From Rheinheimera pacifica (GTDB taxonomy: Bacteria > Pseudomonadota > Gammaproteobacteria > Enterobacterales > Alteromonadaceae): DNA of 64,000 nucleotides. The position numbers and the translations under genes are program-made. The stretch spans positions 1-64,000 of the forward strand of contig NZ_FNXF01000020.1 in NCBI RefSeq assembly GCF_900108485.1. Reading direction: 5' to 3'. This document shows positions 56,042 to 63,931 of this stretch, one piece after another (positions within the stretch are counted from its first letter, which is position 1; the number at the start of each line of letters is the position of its first letter). The notes under the pieces are model-generated. The model saw nothing but the letters and a program-made list of their open reading frames with translations, was not told the DNA's origin and did no database searches.

Positions 56042-56226
56042 TACAACAACTTAGTGGAGCAGTCGTTCTGGCACTGTTACTGGCCGCCTGCACCCCCAAA
56101 GTGCAGGTGGCTTTGCCAGCCGAACCGATTAACATCAACCTGAATGTGAAAATTCAGCACGAGATCTATATTAAAGTCGATAAACAGCTGGATGAATTGT
56201 TCAGCGATGACAGTGGTTTATTCTAA
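56038..56226 (+). CDS. ynbE: YnbE family lipoprotein
   Basis: 62 aa. Signal peptide to LLLAAC (Cys18 lipidated), then VQVALPAEPININLNVKIQHEIYIKVDKQLDELF. In E. coli YnbE is an outer-membrane lipoprotein that caps YdbH and completes its bridge. It overlaps the ydbH stop codon (ATGA). The next gene, ydbL, follows within 10 bp. Confidence 0.93.
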   Translation: MIQQLSGAVVLALLLAACTPKVQVALPAEPININLNVKIQHEIYIKVDKQLDELFSDDSGLF

Positions 56227-56233
56227 GGAGCAC

Positions 56234-56590
56234 ATGATGAAACGTTTTACTAAATTAAAACTGCTACTGTTACCTGCGCTGTTTGCCATTAGCCTGCCGG
56301 TACTGGCAATGAACTTACAGCAAGCAATGTCGGCACTGGGCCAGGCCAAAGCACAGGGCCTGGTTGGTGAACAGGCTAACGGCTATTTAGGTGTTGTTAA
56401 TAACAGTGGTGACGCCGCCAATATTGTAAAACTGATTAACGACGCCCGCCGGGCTGAATACGCCAAACTGGCACAACAAAACAACATAGCGGTAGCAGAT
56501 GTAGAAGCAATGGCAGGTAAAAAAGCCCTCGAGCGCACCAGCGCCGGTCATTATATTCTGCTTGACGGTAACTGGATTAAAAAGCCCTGA
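56234..56590 (+). CDS. ydbL: YdbL family periplasmic protein (DUF1318)
   Basis: 118 aa from the ATG at 56234, four bases after AAGGAG; an earlier frame overlapping ynbE is not needed. The signal peptide ends PVLAMN. The body AMSALGQAKAQGLVGEQANGY, IVKLINDARRAEYAKLAQQ is typical of DUF1318. E. coli YdbL modulates the YdbH-YnbE complex. This is the third gene of the conserved ydbH-ynbE-ydbL operon. Confidence 0.93.
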   Translation: MMKRFTKLKLLLLPALFAISLPVLAMNLQQAMSALGQAKAQGLVGEQANGYLGVVNNSGDAANIVKLINDARRAEYAKLAQQNNIAVADVEAMAGKKALERTSAGHYILLDGNWIKKP

Positions 56591-56620
56591 ACCCCGGCTC
56601 TTTAAGCCTGGTACTTTCCA

Positions 56621-56649
56621 CACCGGCATCTTCAGGTAAGATGCCGGTG
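56621..56649. repeat. 12-bp perfect hairpin between ydbL and the TPR-GGDEF gene
   Basis: CACCGGCATCTT (56621-56632), loop CAGGT, AAGATGCCGGTG (56638-56649). The stem is very stable but there is no U-run after it, so it is not a standard terminator. It ends 29 bp before the start codon of the diguanylate cyclase gene. Confidence 0.6.
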
Positions 56650-56678
56650 CATGCCCTTTCTTGGCATAGGATGTATCT

Positions 56679-58568
56679 ATGCTGCTAAAACCTTATATCA
56701 GTTTTGTGTGGTTATTTTTTGTCAGTTTATACAGCACTGGCGCGCTGGCTCAATCACAGCAGTTTGACGCGCTGGTTAAACAAATAGAACGTGGCGAACG
56801 GCCTTTTTTCAGCATAGCTGATTATCAGCAAGCACTGCTTGAGCTTGAAACCGCCATGCCCGCCAATGACAGCAAACGCAGCAGTATGCTCAACCGGCTG
56901 CGCTGCACTTTGGCGTATTTTGATAAACCAGAGCAAGGTATTAGTTTTAGCGATGAAAAGCTCAGCCAGGCAAAAGCACAGCAGGATCACGAAGCATTGG
57001 CCGATTACTATGTCTGCCGTTATTACCTTTACAGCCAACTGGGGCAAACCCAGCTGGCAGAGCAAAATGCTCAGCTTAGCTATGACGCCGCCAGTGCCAG
57101 TGAAAACCCGCTTAGTATTGCCATTAGTTTAAGTTTGCTGGGTAATATTGCCTCTTACCGCGGTAATTATGCCGATGCCATGCAGCATTATGTCAGCGCG
57201 TATCAGCTGCAGCTTAGTTTGGGATACCAGTCTTATATCAGTGACGTTGTGCTGGCCATAGCCGCCACTTATCGCCGCATGGGTTTGTATCAGGAGGCGT
57301 TGAACTATCTGCAGCAGGCAGAGCAGGAGTTTAGCGCACCACAGGAGCAATTTCGTCTGGCGATGATCTTAAACGAGAAAGCCTTCTCTTATGCTGAAAT
57401 GAACCAGCCACAGCAGGCGCTGGAACTATTTGAACAAGCATTACAGGCGTATAAAAAACTGAATGAACCCTTATGGCAAACCTATATAAAGGTAAACCTG
57501 GTATGGGTATATAACCTGCTGCAGCAATATGACAATGCCCTGGCATTTCACCGCCAAGCACTTGAAGAGCTAAACAGCAGCACAGTGCCGGATCAGTCTT
57601 CGCTTGCCACTTATAAGGGGCTGTTAGCGCTGTATCACAGCGAAACGCTTCTAGCCCTGCAACAGCCCGAGGATGCATTGCATCAGGTTACACTGGCCGA
57701 GCACCACCTCAGTACAGATGACAACCCGCGTTACCTGCTTATGCGCTATCAGGTAAAAGCCAAGGCACTGGCGGCTTCCGGCGACACTGCAGCGGCTTAT
57801 CAAATGCTGCAACGCTACGTTACGCTTAATCAGCAACAACAACAGCAAGCCAAAGAGCAACAAAGTAATTTGCTGCGTATCCAGTTTGATTCAGCCCATC
57901 AGCAAGAGCACAACCAGCAACTGGCGGCAGAAAAAGCGCTTATGCAACGGCATGTCAGCACCTTGCAACTGGCGCAGCGCTGGCAGTACGTGGCACTGAG
58001 CTTAATTGCGTTACTGCTGCTGATTTTATTTATTGCCGCCTTATCACTAAAACGGCGCAACCGCAGATTGCATAATCTTGCCATGACCGACGAGTTAACC
58101 GGTATTGCTAACCGGCGGCGCATTATGTTGCTGGCCGAGCAAGAGCGGGTAAAAGCGCGGGATACCGCCCTGCCACTGAGTTTTCTGATCCTCGATCTGG
58201 ATCACTTTAAACAGGTAAATGACCGTTACGGCCACGAAGCCGGCGATTTAGCCCTGCAGCAATTCAGCCTTACTGTCAGCAGTTTATTGCGTGAGCAAGA
58301 CCACTTTGGCCGTACCGGTGGCGAAGAGTTTTTGATTGTGCTGCCAGACACCGAACTGCAACATGCAGAAGTCATCGCTGAGCGCTTACGCAGTGCCGTT
58401 GCAGCTATTTGCGTTAGTAACAGCAAAAACCCTTTTTCTATTACCTGCAGTTTGGGTATTACACAAAGCCGCCCAGATGAGTTATTAAACATTACGCTGG
58501 GCCGCGCCGATGATGCGCTGTATCAGGCTAAAGATGAGGGCAGAAACCGGGCTGTCAGCCTTGTATAG
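56679..58568 (+). CDS. TPR-repeat membrane diguanylate cyclase
   Basis: 629 aa. A signal peptide (SFVWLFFVSLYSTGALA) is followed by a periplasmic region of TPR repeats (about 30-400), a coiled coil (about 385-430), one transmembrane helix (about 440-462) and a C-terminal GGDEF domain (about 470-627). The active site is GGEEF, and the inhibitory I-site RxxD lies five residues before it (REQD), so c-di-GMP synthesis with product inhibition is expected. The periplasmic TPRs may sense a protein or peptide ligand. Together with the EAL-CBS-GGDEF gene it is one of two c-di-GMP proteins here. Confidence 0.93.
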   Translation: MLLKPYISFVWLFFVSLYSTGALAQSQQFDALVKQIERGERPFFSIADYQQALLELETAMPANDSKRSSMLNRLRCTLAYFDKPEQGISFSDEKLSQAKAQQDHEALADYYVCRYYLYSQLGQTQLAEQNAQLSYDAASASENPLSIAISLSLLGNIASYRGNYADAMQHYVSAYQLQLSLGYQSYISDVVLAIAATYRRMGLYQEALNYLQQAEQEFSAPQEQFRLAMILNEKAFSYAEMNQPQQALELFEQALQAYKKLNEPLWQTYIKVNLVWVYNLLQQYDNALAFHRQALEELNSSTVPDQSSLATYKGLLALYHSETLLALQQPEDALHQVTLAEHHLSTDDNPRYLLMRYQVKAKALAASGDTAAAYQMLQRYVTLNQQQQQQAKEQQSNLLRIQFDSAHQQEHNQQLAAEKALMQRHVSTLQLAQRWQYVALSLIALLLLILFIAALSLKRRNRRLHNLAMTDELTGIANRRRIMLLAEQERVKARDTALPLSFLILDLDHFKQVNDRYGHEAGDLALQQFSLTVSSLLREQDHFGRTGGEEFLIVLPDTELQHAEVIAERLRSAVAAICVSNSKNPFSITCSLGITQSRPDELLNITLGRADDALYQAKDEGRNRAVSLV

Positions 58569-58663
58569 CCCGACTTTAGTCTAATACCTTCCCTGTTAAC
58601 ATTTTTGTACTATGCTCAGCTGACCCTAACCATAATTATATCAATACCTACAGAGGCTAAAAG

Positions 58664-60349
58664 ATGAATGCCATTTTTCTGATGTTGATGGGGCTTGGCG
58701 CAATGGCGCTTGGTTACTTCGTCTATTCCAAGTTTATTTGCGAAAAAATATTTAAAGTTGATCCTAACTTTCGTACTCCTGCCCATGAAATGCAAGACGG
58801 CGTAGATTACGTTCCCACTAACAAATATATCCTTTGGGGCCACCACTTTACTTCTGTTGCCGGTGCAGCGCCTATTATCGGCCCGGCTATTGCCGTGATC
58901 TGGGGCTGGGTGCCCGCGTTTTTATGGGTAGTATTTGGTACTATTTTCTTTGCTGGTGTGCATGACGCCGGTGCTATCTGGGCCAGCAGCCGCAACAAAG
59001 CAAAATCTATCGGTGCCTTAACCGGCGATATCGTTGGTAACCGTGCCCGTAGTATCTTTATGATTGTTATCTTTTTAGTATTGCTGATGGTAAACGCCGT
59101 TTTTGCCGTGGTTATCGCCGGCCAGCTGATTAGGTTCCCAAGTGCCACTATCCCGGTGTGGGGCGCTATTGTGGTTGCACTGATTATCGGCCAGCTGATT
59201 TACCGTAAAAATATGAGCTTACTGCTGGTGACCATCGTCGGCGTGGTTGCGCTGTACGGCATGATCTACATTGGCCCTACCCTGCCACTATCGTTACCGG
59301 AAATGGTTGGCCCGCTGAGCGATAACCAAACCTGGATCATCATGCTGTTCGTATACGCCGCTATTGCGTCCTTACTGCCGGTTTGGATGCTGCTGCAACC
59401 ACGTGACTACATCAACGGTATTCAACTGTTTATCGGCTTAATTCTGTTATACGGCGCGGTAATTATTTCCGGCCCGGATGTAGTAGCTCCGGCCTTTAAT
59501 ACTGATGTTCCGGAAGGCACGCCATCTCTTATTCCGCTACTGTTTGTTACCATTGCCTGTGGCGCCATCTCGGGCTTCCACGGCCTGGTATCCAGCGGTA
59601 CAACGTCTAAGCAACTGGATAAAGAACCCGATGTGCGCTTTGTCGGTTACTTTGGTGCCGTAGGTGAAGGTTCATTAGCGTTAGCCGCTATTATTGCCGC
59701 AACGGCCGGTTTTGCGACATTGGCCGACTGGCAATCTATTTACCACAGCTTTGGCCAGGGTGGTGTGTCGGCCTTTATTACCGGTGGCGCGAATATTCTG
59801 CAAGCCGGTATCGGTTTAGACACCGTGCTGTCGCAAACACTGTTAACAGTAATGGTCGTGTTGTTTGCCGGTACCACTATGGACACCGGTTTACGTCTGC
59901 AGCGTTACATCTTCCAGGAATGGGGCAGTATTTATAACATTGGCTGGATGCAAAAAGCGCCTCCTGCCACCTTGTTAGCGGTAGGTTCCTGTTTACTGCT
60001 GGCATTTGGTGCCGGTGGTGATGGTTCAGGCGGTATGTTGATATGGCCACTGTTTGGTACCACTAACCAGTTACTGGCTGGCTTAACCTTACTGGTTATC
60101 ACCGTTATGCTGGTTAAACTGCGCCGGCCAATGTGGTACACACTGGCACCGTTAGTTTTCCTGCTGATCATGACCACGCTGGGCCTGCTTATTCAGCTTA
60201 AGAGCTTCTACGACAAAGGCGACTGGTTCCTGTTCACTATGGACTTAATTGTACTGGTAGCAGCCATTCTGGTATCACTGGAATGCAGCTCGGCATTAAC
60301 CAAACAACTTAAAGCCAATAAAGCTAACCCCGCTGCTGACGAAGCATGA
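58664..60349 (+). CDS. cstA: Carbon starvation protein CstA family transporter
   Basis: 561 aa, multi-pass inner-membrane protein. Family landmarks: HHFTSVAGAAPIIGPAIAVIWGW (CstA N-terminal core), FAGVHDAGAIWASSRNKAKSIG, and SGFHGLVSSGTTSKQL. E. coli CstA and BtsT transport pyruvate or peptides; this shorter form (561 against about 700 aa) lacks extra C-terminal helices. AGAGG precedes the ATG. It overlaps the next small gene by 4 bp and forms a three-gene operon with an ArsA-like ATPase. Confidence 0.94.
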   Translation: MNAIFLMLMGLGAMALGYFVYSKFICEKIFKVDPNFRTPAHEMQDGVDYVPTNKYILWGHHFTSVAGAAPIIGPAIAVIWGWVPAFLWVVFGTIFFAGVHDAGAIWASSRNKAKSIGALTGDIVGNRARSIFMIVIFLVLLMVNAVFAVVIAGQLIRFPSATIPVWGAIVVALIIGQLIYRKNMSLLLVTIVGVVALYGMIYIGPTLPLSLPEMVGPLSDNQTWIIMLFVYAAIASLLPVWMLLQPRDYINGIQLFIGLILLYGAVIISGPDVVAPAFNTDVPEGTPSLIPLLFVTIACGAISGFHGLVSSGTTSKQLDKEPDVRFVGYFGAVGEGSLALAAIIAATAGFATLADWQSIYHSFGQGGVSAFITGGANILQAGIGLDTVLSQTLLTVMVVLFAGTTMDTGLRLQRYIFQEWGSIYNIGWMQKAPPATLLAVGSCLLLAFGAGGDGSGGMLIWPLFGTTNQLLAGLTLLVITVMLVKLRRPMWYTLAPLVFLLIMTTLGLLIQLKSFYDKGDWFLFTMDLIVLVAAILVSLECSSALTKQLKANKANPAADEA

Positions 60350-60618
60350 GTTTAGACAAATTTAAGGCCTGGTTCCGCCAGGCCAGTTTTTACGCAGAAG
60401 AAGCCTACAATGCGCCCTATCGCAGTGCGATAGCGCGCGCAAGGCGTGAACAGGACGACCTGTTTATGCTGCTGATATTTTCTGAAATGATGGGCGTGCC
60501 CAACCCCGCCAGTTACTACACCCTTGAGTTACAACCTTTATTAATGGAACGCTTCCATGACTGGCATACCCGTATGGGCATGGAGCATTCGCCACTGGAT
60601 AATTTCAAATGTTGTTAA
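60346..60618 (+). CDS. Cory-CC-star family small protein
   Basis: 90 aa, soluble, rich in aromatic and charged residues: FRQASFYAEEAYNAPYRSAI, a DDLFMLLIFSEMMGVPNPASYY segment, and it ends in the vicinal cysteine pair FKCC directly before the stop. That C-terminal CC is the hallmark of the family named cory-CC-star in databases, as I remember it. No biochemical function is known. It overlaps cstA by 4 bp (ATGA) and the ArsA-like gene by 10 bp, so all three are translationally linked. Confidence 0.8.
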   Translation: MSLDKFKAWFRQASFYAEEAYNAPYRSAIARARREQDDLFMLLIFSEMMGVPNPASYYTLELQPLLMERFHDWHTRMGMEHSPLDNFKCC

Positions 60619-61613
60619 CCGACAAACGTGTGCTGCTGTTTGGTGGCAAAGGTGGCGTGGGTAAAACCACCAGTTCCTCTGCCATGGCAGTGCTGGCAAG
60701 TATGCGCGGCAAAAAGGTGTTGCTGGTATCTACCGATCCGGCGCACAGCCTGGCCGATGCTTTTGACCGTGAAATTGGCGACAATATTACCCGCTTAGCC
60801 CCTGATTTAGACGGTTTAGAGCTGGACCCGGACCGCGAGGTAGAGCAGCACCTGGCCAAAGTTACTGCCCAGCTAAAGCGCTTTACCCGGCCTGAAATGT
60901 ACAGCGAAATTGAACGGCAAATGCGCTTAACCCGTCAATCGCCCGGTGCGCAGGAAGCGGCGATGCTTGAGCGCATTGCTAACGTGATTGAGCTGGGGTT
61001 AAAAGACTACGATTTAGTGATTTTCGACACCGCCCCAACCGGCCATACACTGCGGCTATTAAGCCTACCCGAAGCCATGGCAGCCTGGACGCAGGGCCTG
61101 CTGAATGCCAATAAACGCTCAGAAAAACTCGGTGACGTACTGGGCCATTTAACGCCCAAAGCTGGGCGCGATGTAGACAACCCGCTGGCCGATCCTAACC
61201 AAAACGCTACCGACGGTATGGATGCACGCAATAAAGCCATTACCGAAGCCTTACTGGCCCGCCAGCGCTTGTTGCAACGCACCCGCGAAGTGTTAACCGA
61301 CAGCAGCCGCACTGCCCTGTTGTTTGTGTTAACGCCAGAAAAACTGCCAATACTCGAAACCGGTCGCGCAGTACAAAGCTTATTGCAGGAAAAACTGCCG
61401 CTGGCAGGTTTAATAGTAAACCGCATACTGCCCGACAGTGCCGACGGCGACTTCCTCGCCGCACGGCGTGCGCAGGAAAAAGTGCATTTAGCCCAGATAG
61501 AACACGATTTTGCCAAACTACCGCGTTACAAAGTGCCACTGCAAGCTACTGATATTCAGGGCTTAACGGCATTGCAGCATATGGCAACCTTACTGGAGCA
61601 AGCCGGTTTATAG
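60609..61613 (+). CDS. ArsA/GET3-type ATPase
   Basis: 334 aa, single-domain deviant Walker P-loop ATPase: LFGGKGGVGKTTSSSAMA (with the extra lysine of the ArsA/Get3/MinD group), STDPAHSLADAFD (switch I, as in ArsA and GET3) and FDTAPTGHTLRLLSLP (switch II). ArsA pumps arsenite with ArsB and GET3 delivers tail-anchored proteins; neither partner is present here. No CxxC zinc pair of GET3 is seen. Its coupling to CstA and a CC-ending small protein suggests a role in that transporter's maturation or regulation, an inference. Confidence 0.92.
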   Translation: MLLTDKRVLLFGGKGGVGKTTSSSAMAVLASMRGKKVLLVSTDPAHSLADAFDREIGDNITRLAPDLDGLELDPDREVEQHLAKVTAQLKRFTRPEMYSEIERQMRLTRQSPGAQEAAMLERIANVIELGLKDYDLVIFDTAPTGHTLRLLSLPEAMAAWTQGLLNANKRSEKLGDVLGHLTPKAGRDVDNPLADPNQNATDGMDARNKAITEALLARQRLLQRTREVLTDSSRTALLFVLTPEKLPILETGRAVQSLLQEKLPLAGLIVNRILPDSADGDFLAARRAQEKVHLAQIEHDFAKLPRYKVPLQATDIQGLTALQHMATLLEQAGL

Positions 61614-61639
61614 CCGGCTAACTCGTCTAACACTGTTGA

Positions 61640-62017
61640 TTACTGGCTGCTCTCACGTAGCGCAACTTTAATAACATATTGAAAGTTATCAACTTCAGCA
61701 GAGTGCCAAAAGTTTTTGAAGTTAAATATTCTGGCTGAATCATAGCTAATTTCTAAAGTTCGGCCATCCAACCAATTAATAGCCAGATTATCAGCCTTGT
61801 CAGCCGTAAAAATTGGCTCGGCATCCTTATAACTTGCACCGGAAACTACAATGTAAACTTGCTCTGCATAGCCTGTGGTAGCACCACAATTTCTGCGTAT
61901 ATGTACAGCAGCAGTTTTTTGTTCTTCGTCAGCAGCTTGGCGAATAATTTCATCTACACACGGGTCAACGCAGGCTGATAGAAAAATGGCTATTGCTGAT
62001 AAAAATAGAATTCTCAT
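61640..62017 (-). CDS. Small lipoprotein of unknown function
   Basis: 125 aa with a lipoprotein signal ending FLSAC (Cys16). The mature part has a second Cys (VDPCVDE) and a third (IRRNCGATTG), followed by a beta-rich domain (VYIVVSG, LAINWLDGRTLEISYDSARIF). It resembles small envelope proteins often met in accessory regions, but I cannot name the family. A+T-rich compared with the arsA-like gene it converges with. First of the suspected cassette genes counted from the left. Confidence 0.7.
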   Translation of the reverse strand: MRILFLSAIAIFLSACVDPCVDEIIRQAADEEQKTAAVHIRRNCGATTGYAEQVYIVVSGASYKDAEPIFTADKADNLAINWLDGRTLEISYDSARIFNFKNFWHSAEVDNFQYVIKVALRESSQ

Positions 62018-62021
62018 AATT

Positions 62022-62074
62022 ACCTACGTTTAAAGCCGACGCGCGGTACGCGTCGGCTGATTTTGATTGTTATC
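62022..62074 (-). repeat. attC-like imperfect palindrome (d)
   Basis: On the reverse strand it begins GATAACAATC, where TAA is the stop codon of the YcxB-like gene. It then contains a perfect 10-bp stem AGCCGACGCG/CGCGTCGGCT (62034-62043 and 62049-62058) and ends ACGTAGGT just before the lipoprotein start codon. The layout is close to that of integron attC sites (TAACAA...AGCCGACGC...GCGTTAGR) but the right end lacks the conserved GTT. Confidence 0.45.
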
Positions 62075-62591
62075 TATATTTTTCTACCTGCGCTTGTAAG
62101 TCTGCTCTTTCCATCTCTGATGAGAAAGACGCTGATGGAATAATCAAGGCAAGAAGCTTGTCCAAAAAAATATATAGATCACCGTTATTTTCTTCTATTG
62201 CTTCAACGCATTCCCATTTATAGAAACATCTTCCAAGTGGGTTTATTTCTACAATTCCGTCAGGGCTAAATTCTATCGTTTTTTCTCCGAGCATTAATCC
62301 ATTGTCATTCGGCACACTTGACTGTCGGAGTTTACGCATATTGATATAGTAAGCGACTATAAATACAACAAGAGGAAAAGCCACTACCGCGGCTGATGGC
62401 CAATGAAAACTGGATAATGAGATTGAATCGATCTGAAAAATAAACATAAAAGCCATCGCTAAGATACACCAGATAACCATGATTTTAAGAAAACCTGAAC
62501 CTTTCATCTGCTGTGGTTTGCATAAGCGCTTGAACGCATAATCAGTGTAGTTAAGGTAGTCTTTCTTTGTGACTTTTATTGTTTTAATCAT
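62070..62591 (-). CDS. YcxB-like membrane protein
   Basis: 173 aa with two transmembrane helices (about 37-56 and 67-88), then a beta-rich C-terminal YcxB-like domain (SPDGIVEINPLGRCFYKWECVEAIEENNGDLYIFL), the hallmark of that family. Function unknown. The genes on either side are unrelated. The stop codon lies in the TAACAA of the following palindrome. Suspected integron cassette gene. Confidence 0.75.
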   Translation of the reverse strand: MIKTIKVTKKDYLNYTDYAFKRLCKPQQMKGSGFLKIMVIWCILAMAFMFIFQIDSISLSSFHWPSAAVVAFPLVVFIVAYYINMRKLRQSSVPNDNGLMLGEKTIEFSPDGIVEINPLGRCFYKWECVEAIEENNGDLYIFLDKLLALIIPSASFSSEMERADLQAQVEKYR

Positions 62592-62605
62592 GATTCAAAT
62601 ATTTC

Positions 62606-62663
62606 CATTTACGTATAAGATCAAAGCCTGCTGCGTACCGCCCTTCAGCTCTTATTTGTTATG
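62606..62663 (-). repeat. attC-like imperfect palindrome (c)
   Basis: On the reverse strand it begins CATAACAAATAAGAGC and ends GATCTTATACGTAAATG. The two ends are complementary apart from a few bases (CAT..AC..ATAAGA with TCTTAT..GTAAATG). The stop codon of the zinc-ribbon gene is the TAA of CATAACA. The inner part has GCGGTACGC. The span is 58 bp, in the range of short attC sites. Confidence 0.45.
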
Positions 62664-63015
62664 TTGCCTTAAATCCCAAAGTGTTAATTCTGGCCCCACA
62701 ATAAAAGCAGTTTGTGCGCCGTTTTGAAATTCTATGACCGCAATCTGAGCATTCTGTGGGTTGCGATACCTTGCCGTCCAGCTTTCCATCGCGTAAATCA
62801 ATCTCTTCAATTTTTTTCATAATCTGCGACTGCGTAATACCTAATTCGGTTAGCAATTCCAGTGCGGCCAGATTCATTATGTATAATTGGTCAATTTTCT
62901 CTGACAATGTATCGACATGAGCTTCATTCTGAAGAGCCCGGACTGAAGTCTGGCTACCTTCAACCGAATTTTTGGAGATCCTTAAATCCTGAAATAAGTT
63001 TGTTAAAAACTGCAT
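62659..63015 (-). CDS. Zinc-ribbon hypothetical protein
   Basis: 118 aa from the ATG at 63015 (GGAAGGAAA upstream). A helical or coiled-coil N-terminus (about 1-75) is followed by a C-terminal zinc ribbon CSDCGHRISKRRTNCFYCGAR with four cysteines in C-x2-C...C-x2-C spacing. No function can be assigned. An upstream extension to 63090 is unlikely. Suspected cassette gene; its stop codon is part of the next palindrome. Confidence 0.68.
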   Translation of the reverse strand: MQFLTNLFQDLRISKNSVEGSQTSVRALQNEAHVDTLSEKIDQLYIMNLAALELLTELGITQSQIMKKIEEIDLRDGKLDGKVSQPTECSDCGHRISKRRTNCFYCGARINTLGFKAT

Positions 63016-63083
63016 GTTAAATTTCCTTCCTACCAAGCACCGACCTAAGCAATAATTTGGCATTGACCAAAAAAAGAATAGTA

Positions 63084-63180
63084 CATTCACCTATCATCCT
63101 GAGGGACTACAGATTGGCCGCTACCGCGGCCAGAAGAGCGATTTTACCTATTGACTCAGGGCAGGCTCATATGTGTTATG
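63084..63180 (-). repeat. attC-like imperfect palindrome (b)
   Basis: On the reverse strand it begins CATAACACATATGA, 5 nt after the stop codon of the DUF1349 gene, and ends TGATAGGTGAATG. The ends are largely complementary when folded. An inner perfect hairpin GGCCGC-TACC-GCGGCC lies at 63116-63131. The span is 97 bp. Confidence 0.4.
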
Positions 63181-63185
63181 TGAAT

Positions 63186-63815
63186 TTAAACCGCGTGTGC
63201 TAACCATTTACAAGGCTCTAGACTCATTTCGGTAAACTTTGCTGTAAACGATGATTCAGAAGGACTACATGCATAAACGCCAAAACTCACCGTATTTTGT
63301 GCCGCTAACGGTGGATTACATTTACCCATTTCTATCGTAGTCTCTCCCAGCTGATGCAAGTGAAATATCCGCATTTGCTTGAAAACTTGGCCATCAAACG
63401 ATGACTCGATGAGGAAATCTGGACCTCGACGATTTAAACGATACCAAATTTCTTTGGGGAGCGAGATGTCAGAGGTTGCCCAATCTGAGTAACCTAAATT
63501 TGTAACCACACTACCGAGTCTGGAAAACTCTTGATTTTCATACTCAATGGAAGCTTTGAACCAATTTTCATTATCGAGGTAAATGATCAATCCACATTGG
63601 TCAAACTGAGCTTGGTAAGCAAAACTTACCTTCGCTGTAAATGTGAAATTTTCTTCTGACTCGATTAATAATGCAGGGGCATTATCATTACGGAAACCGT
63701 AATAAGAGCGTTGCCAAAAATCTGTGTTCGGCTCCGTTGTTATCGACACTAATTCCGAAGTTACTTCACTAACTTTCGGCTCAGAAGTCCACTTTCCGAC
63801 AGTAAAATTTACCAT
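63186..63815 (-). CDS. DUF1349 domain protein
   Basis: 209 aa, a beta-sandwich of the DUF1349 (YesU-like) family: TTEPNTDFWQRSYYGFRND, FTFTAKVSFAYQAQFDQCG, LIIYLDNENWFKASIEY and VSFGVYACSPS. Proteins of this fold bind or act on carbohydrates in some bacteria; the role here is unknown. There is no signal peptide. Codon use and base composition are more A+T-rich than those of the housekeeping genes. Suspected cassette gene. Confidence 0.85.
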   Translation of the reverse strand: MVNFTVGKWTSEPKVSEVTSELVSITTEPNTDFWQRSYYGFRNDNAPALLIESEENFTFTAKVSFAYQAQFDQCGLIIYLDNENWFKASIEYENQEFSRLGSVVTNLGYSDWATSDISLPKEIWYRLNRRGPDFLIESSFDGQVFKQMRIFHLHQLGETTIEMGKCNPPLAAQNTVSFGVYACSPSESSFTAKFTEMSLEPCKWLAHAV

Positions 63816-63850
63816 TACAAAATCTCTTTATTGTTTCCCGTAATCTGCTT

Positions 63851-63931
63851 GTTCACGTAACACCCCGCGCATGCGCGCAAACTTGTGAGCGTTGCAGGGG
63901 CCGCAGGCCCAGAATGACAAGGATTGTTAGC
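63851..63931 (-). repeat. attC-like imperfect palindrome (a)
   Basis: On the reverse strand it begins GCTAACAATCC, with TAA the stop codon of the edge gene, and ends GGGGTGTTACGTGAAC. TAACA-x-x-CC pairs with GG-x-x-TGTTA. This is the only one of the four with a GTT in the right half. Inner GGGCC-TGC-GGCCC and GCGCGCATGCGC symmetric segments lie between. Confidence 0.4.

Noticed and set aside
41416-61613. arsC and an ArsA-like ATPase as an arsenic resistance system
   Set aside because: They are 19 kb apart, without arsR, arsB or acr3, and each sits in its own unrelated conserved context.
62034-62058. 10-bp hairpin as an ordinary terminator of the YcxB-like gene
   Set aside because: No U-run follows on the coding strand (TTTAAACG); the shared TAACA start with three other elements fits a repeat family better.
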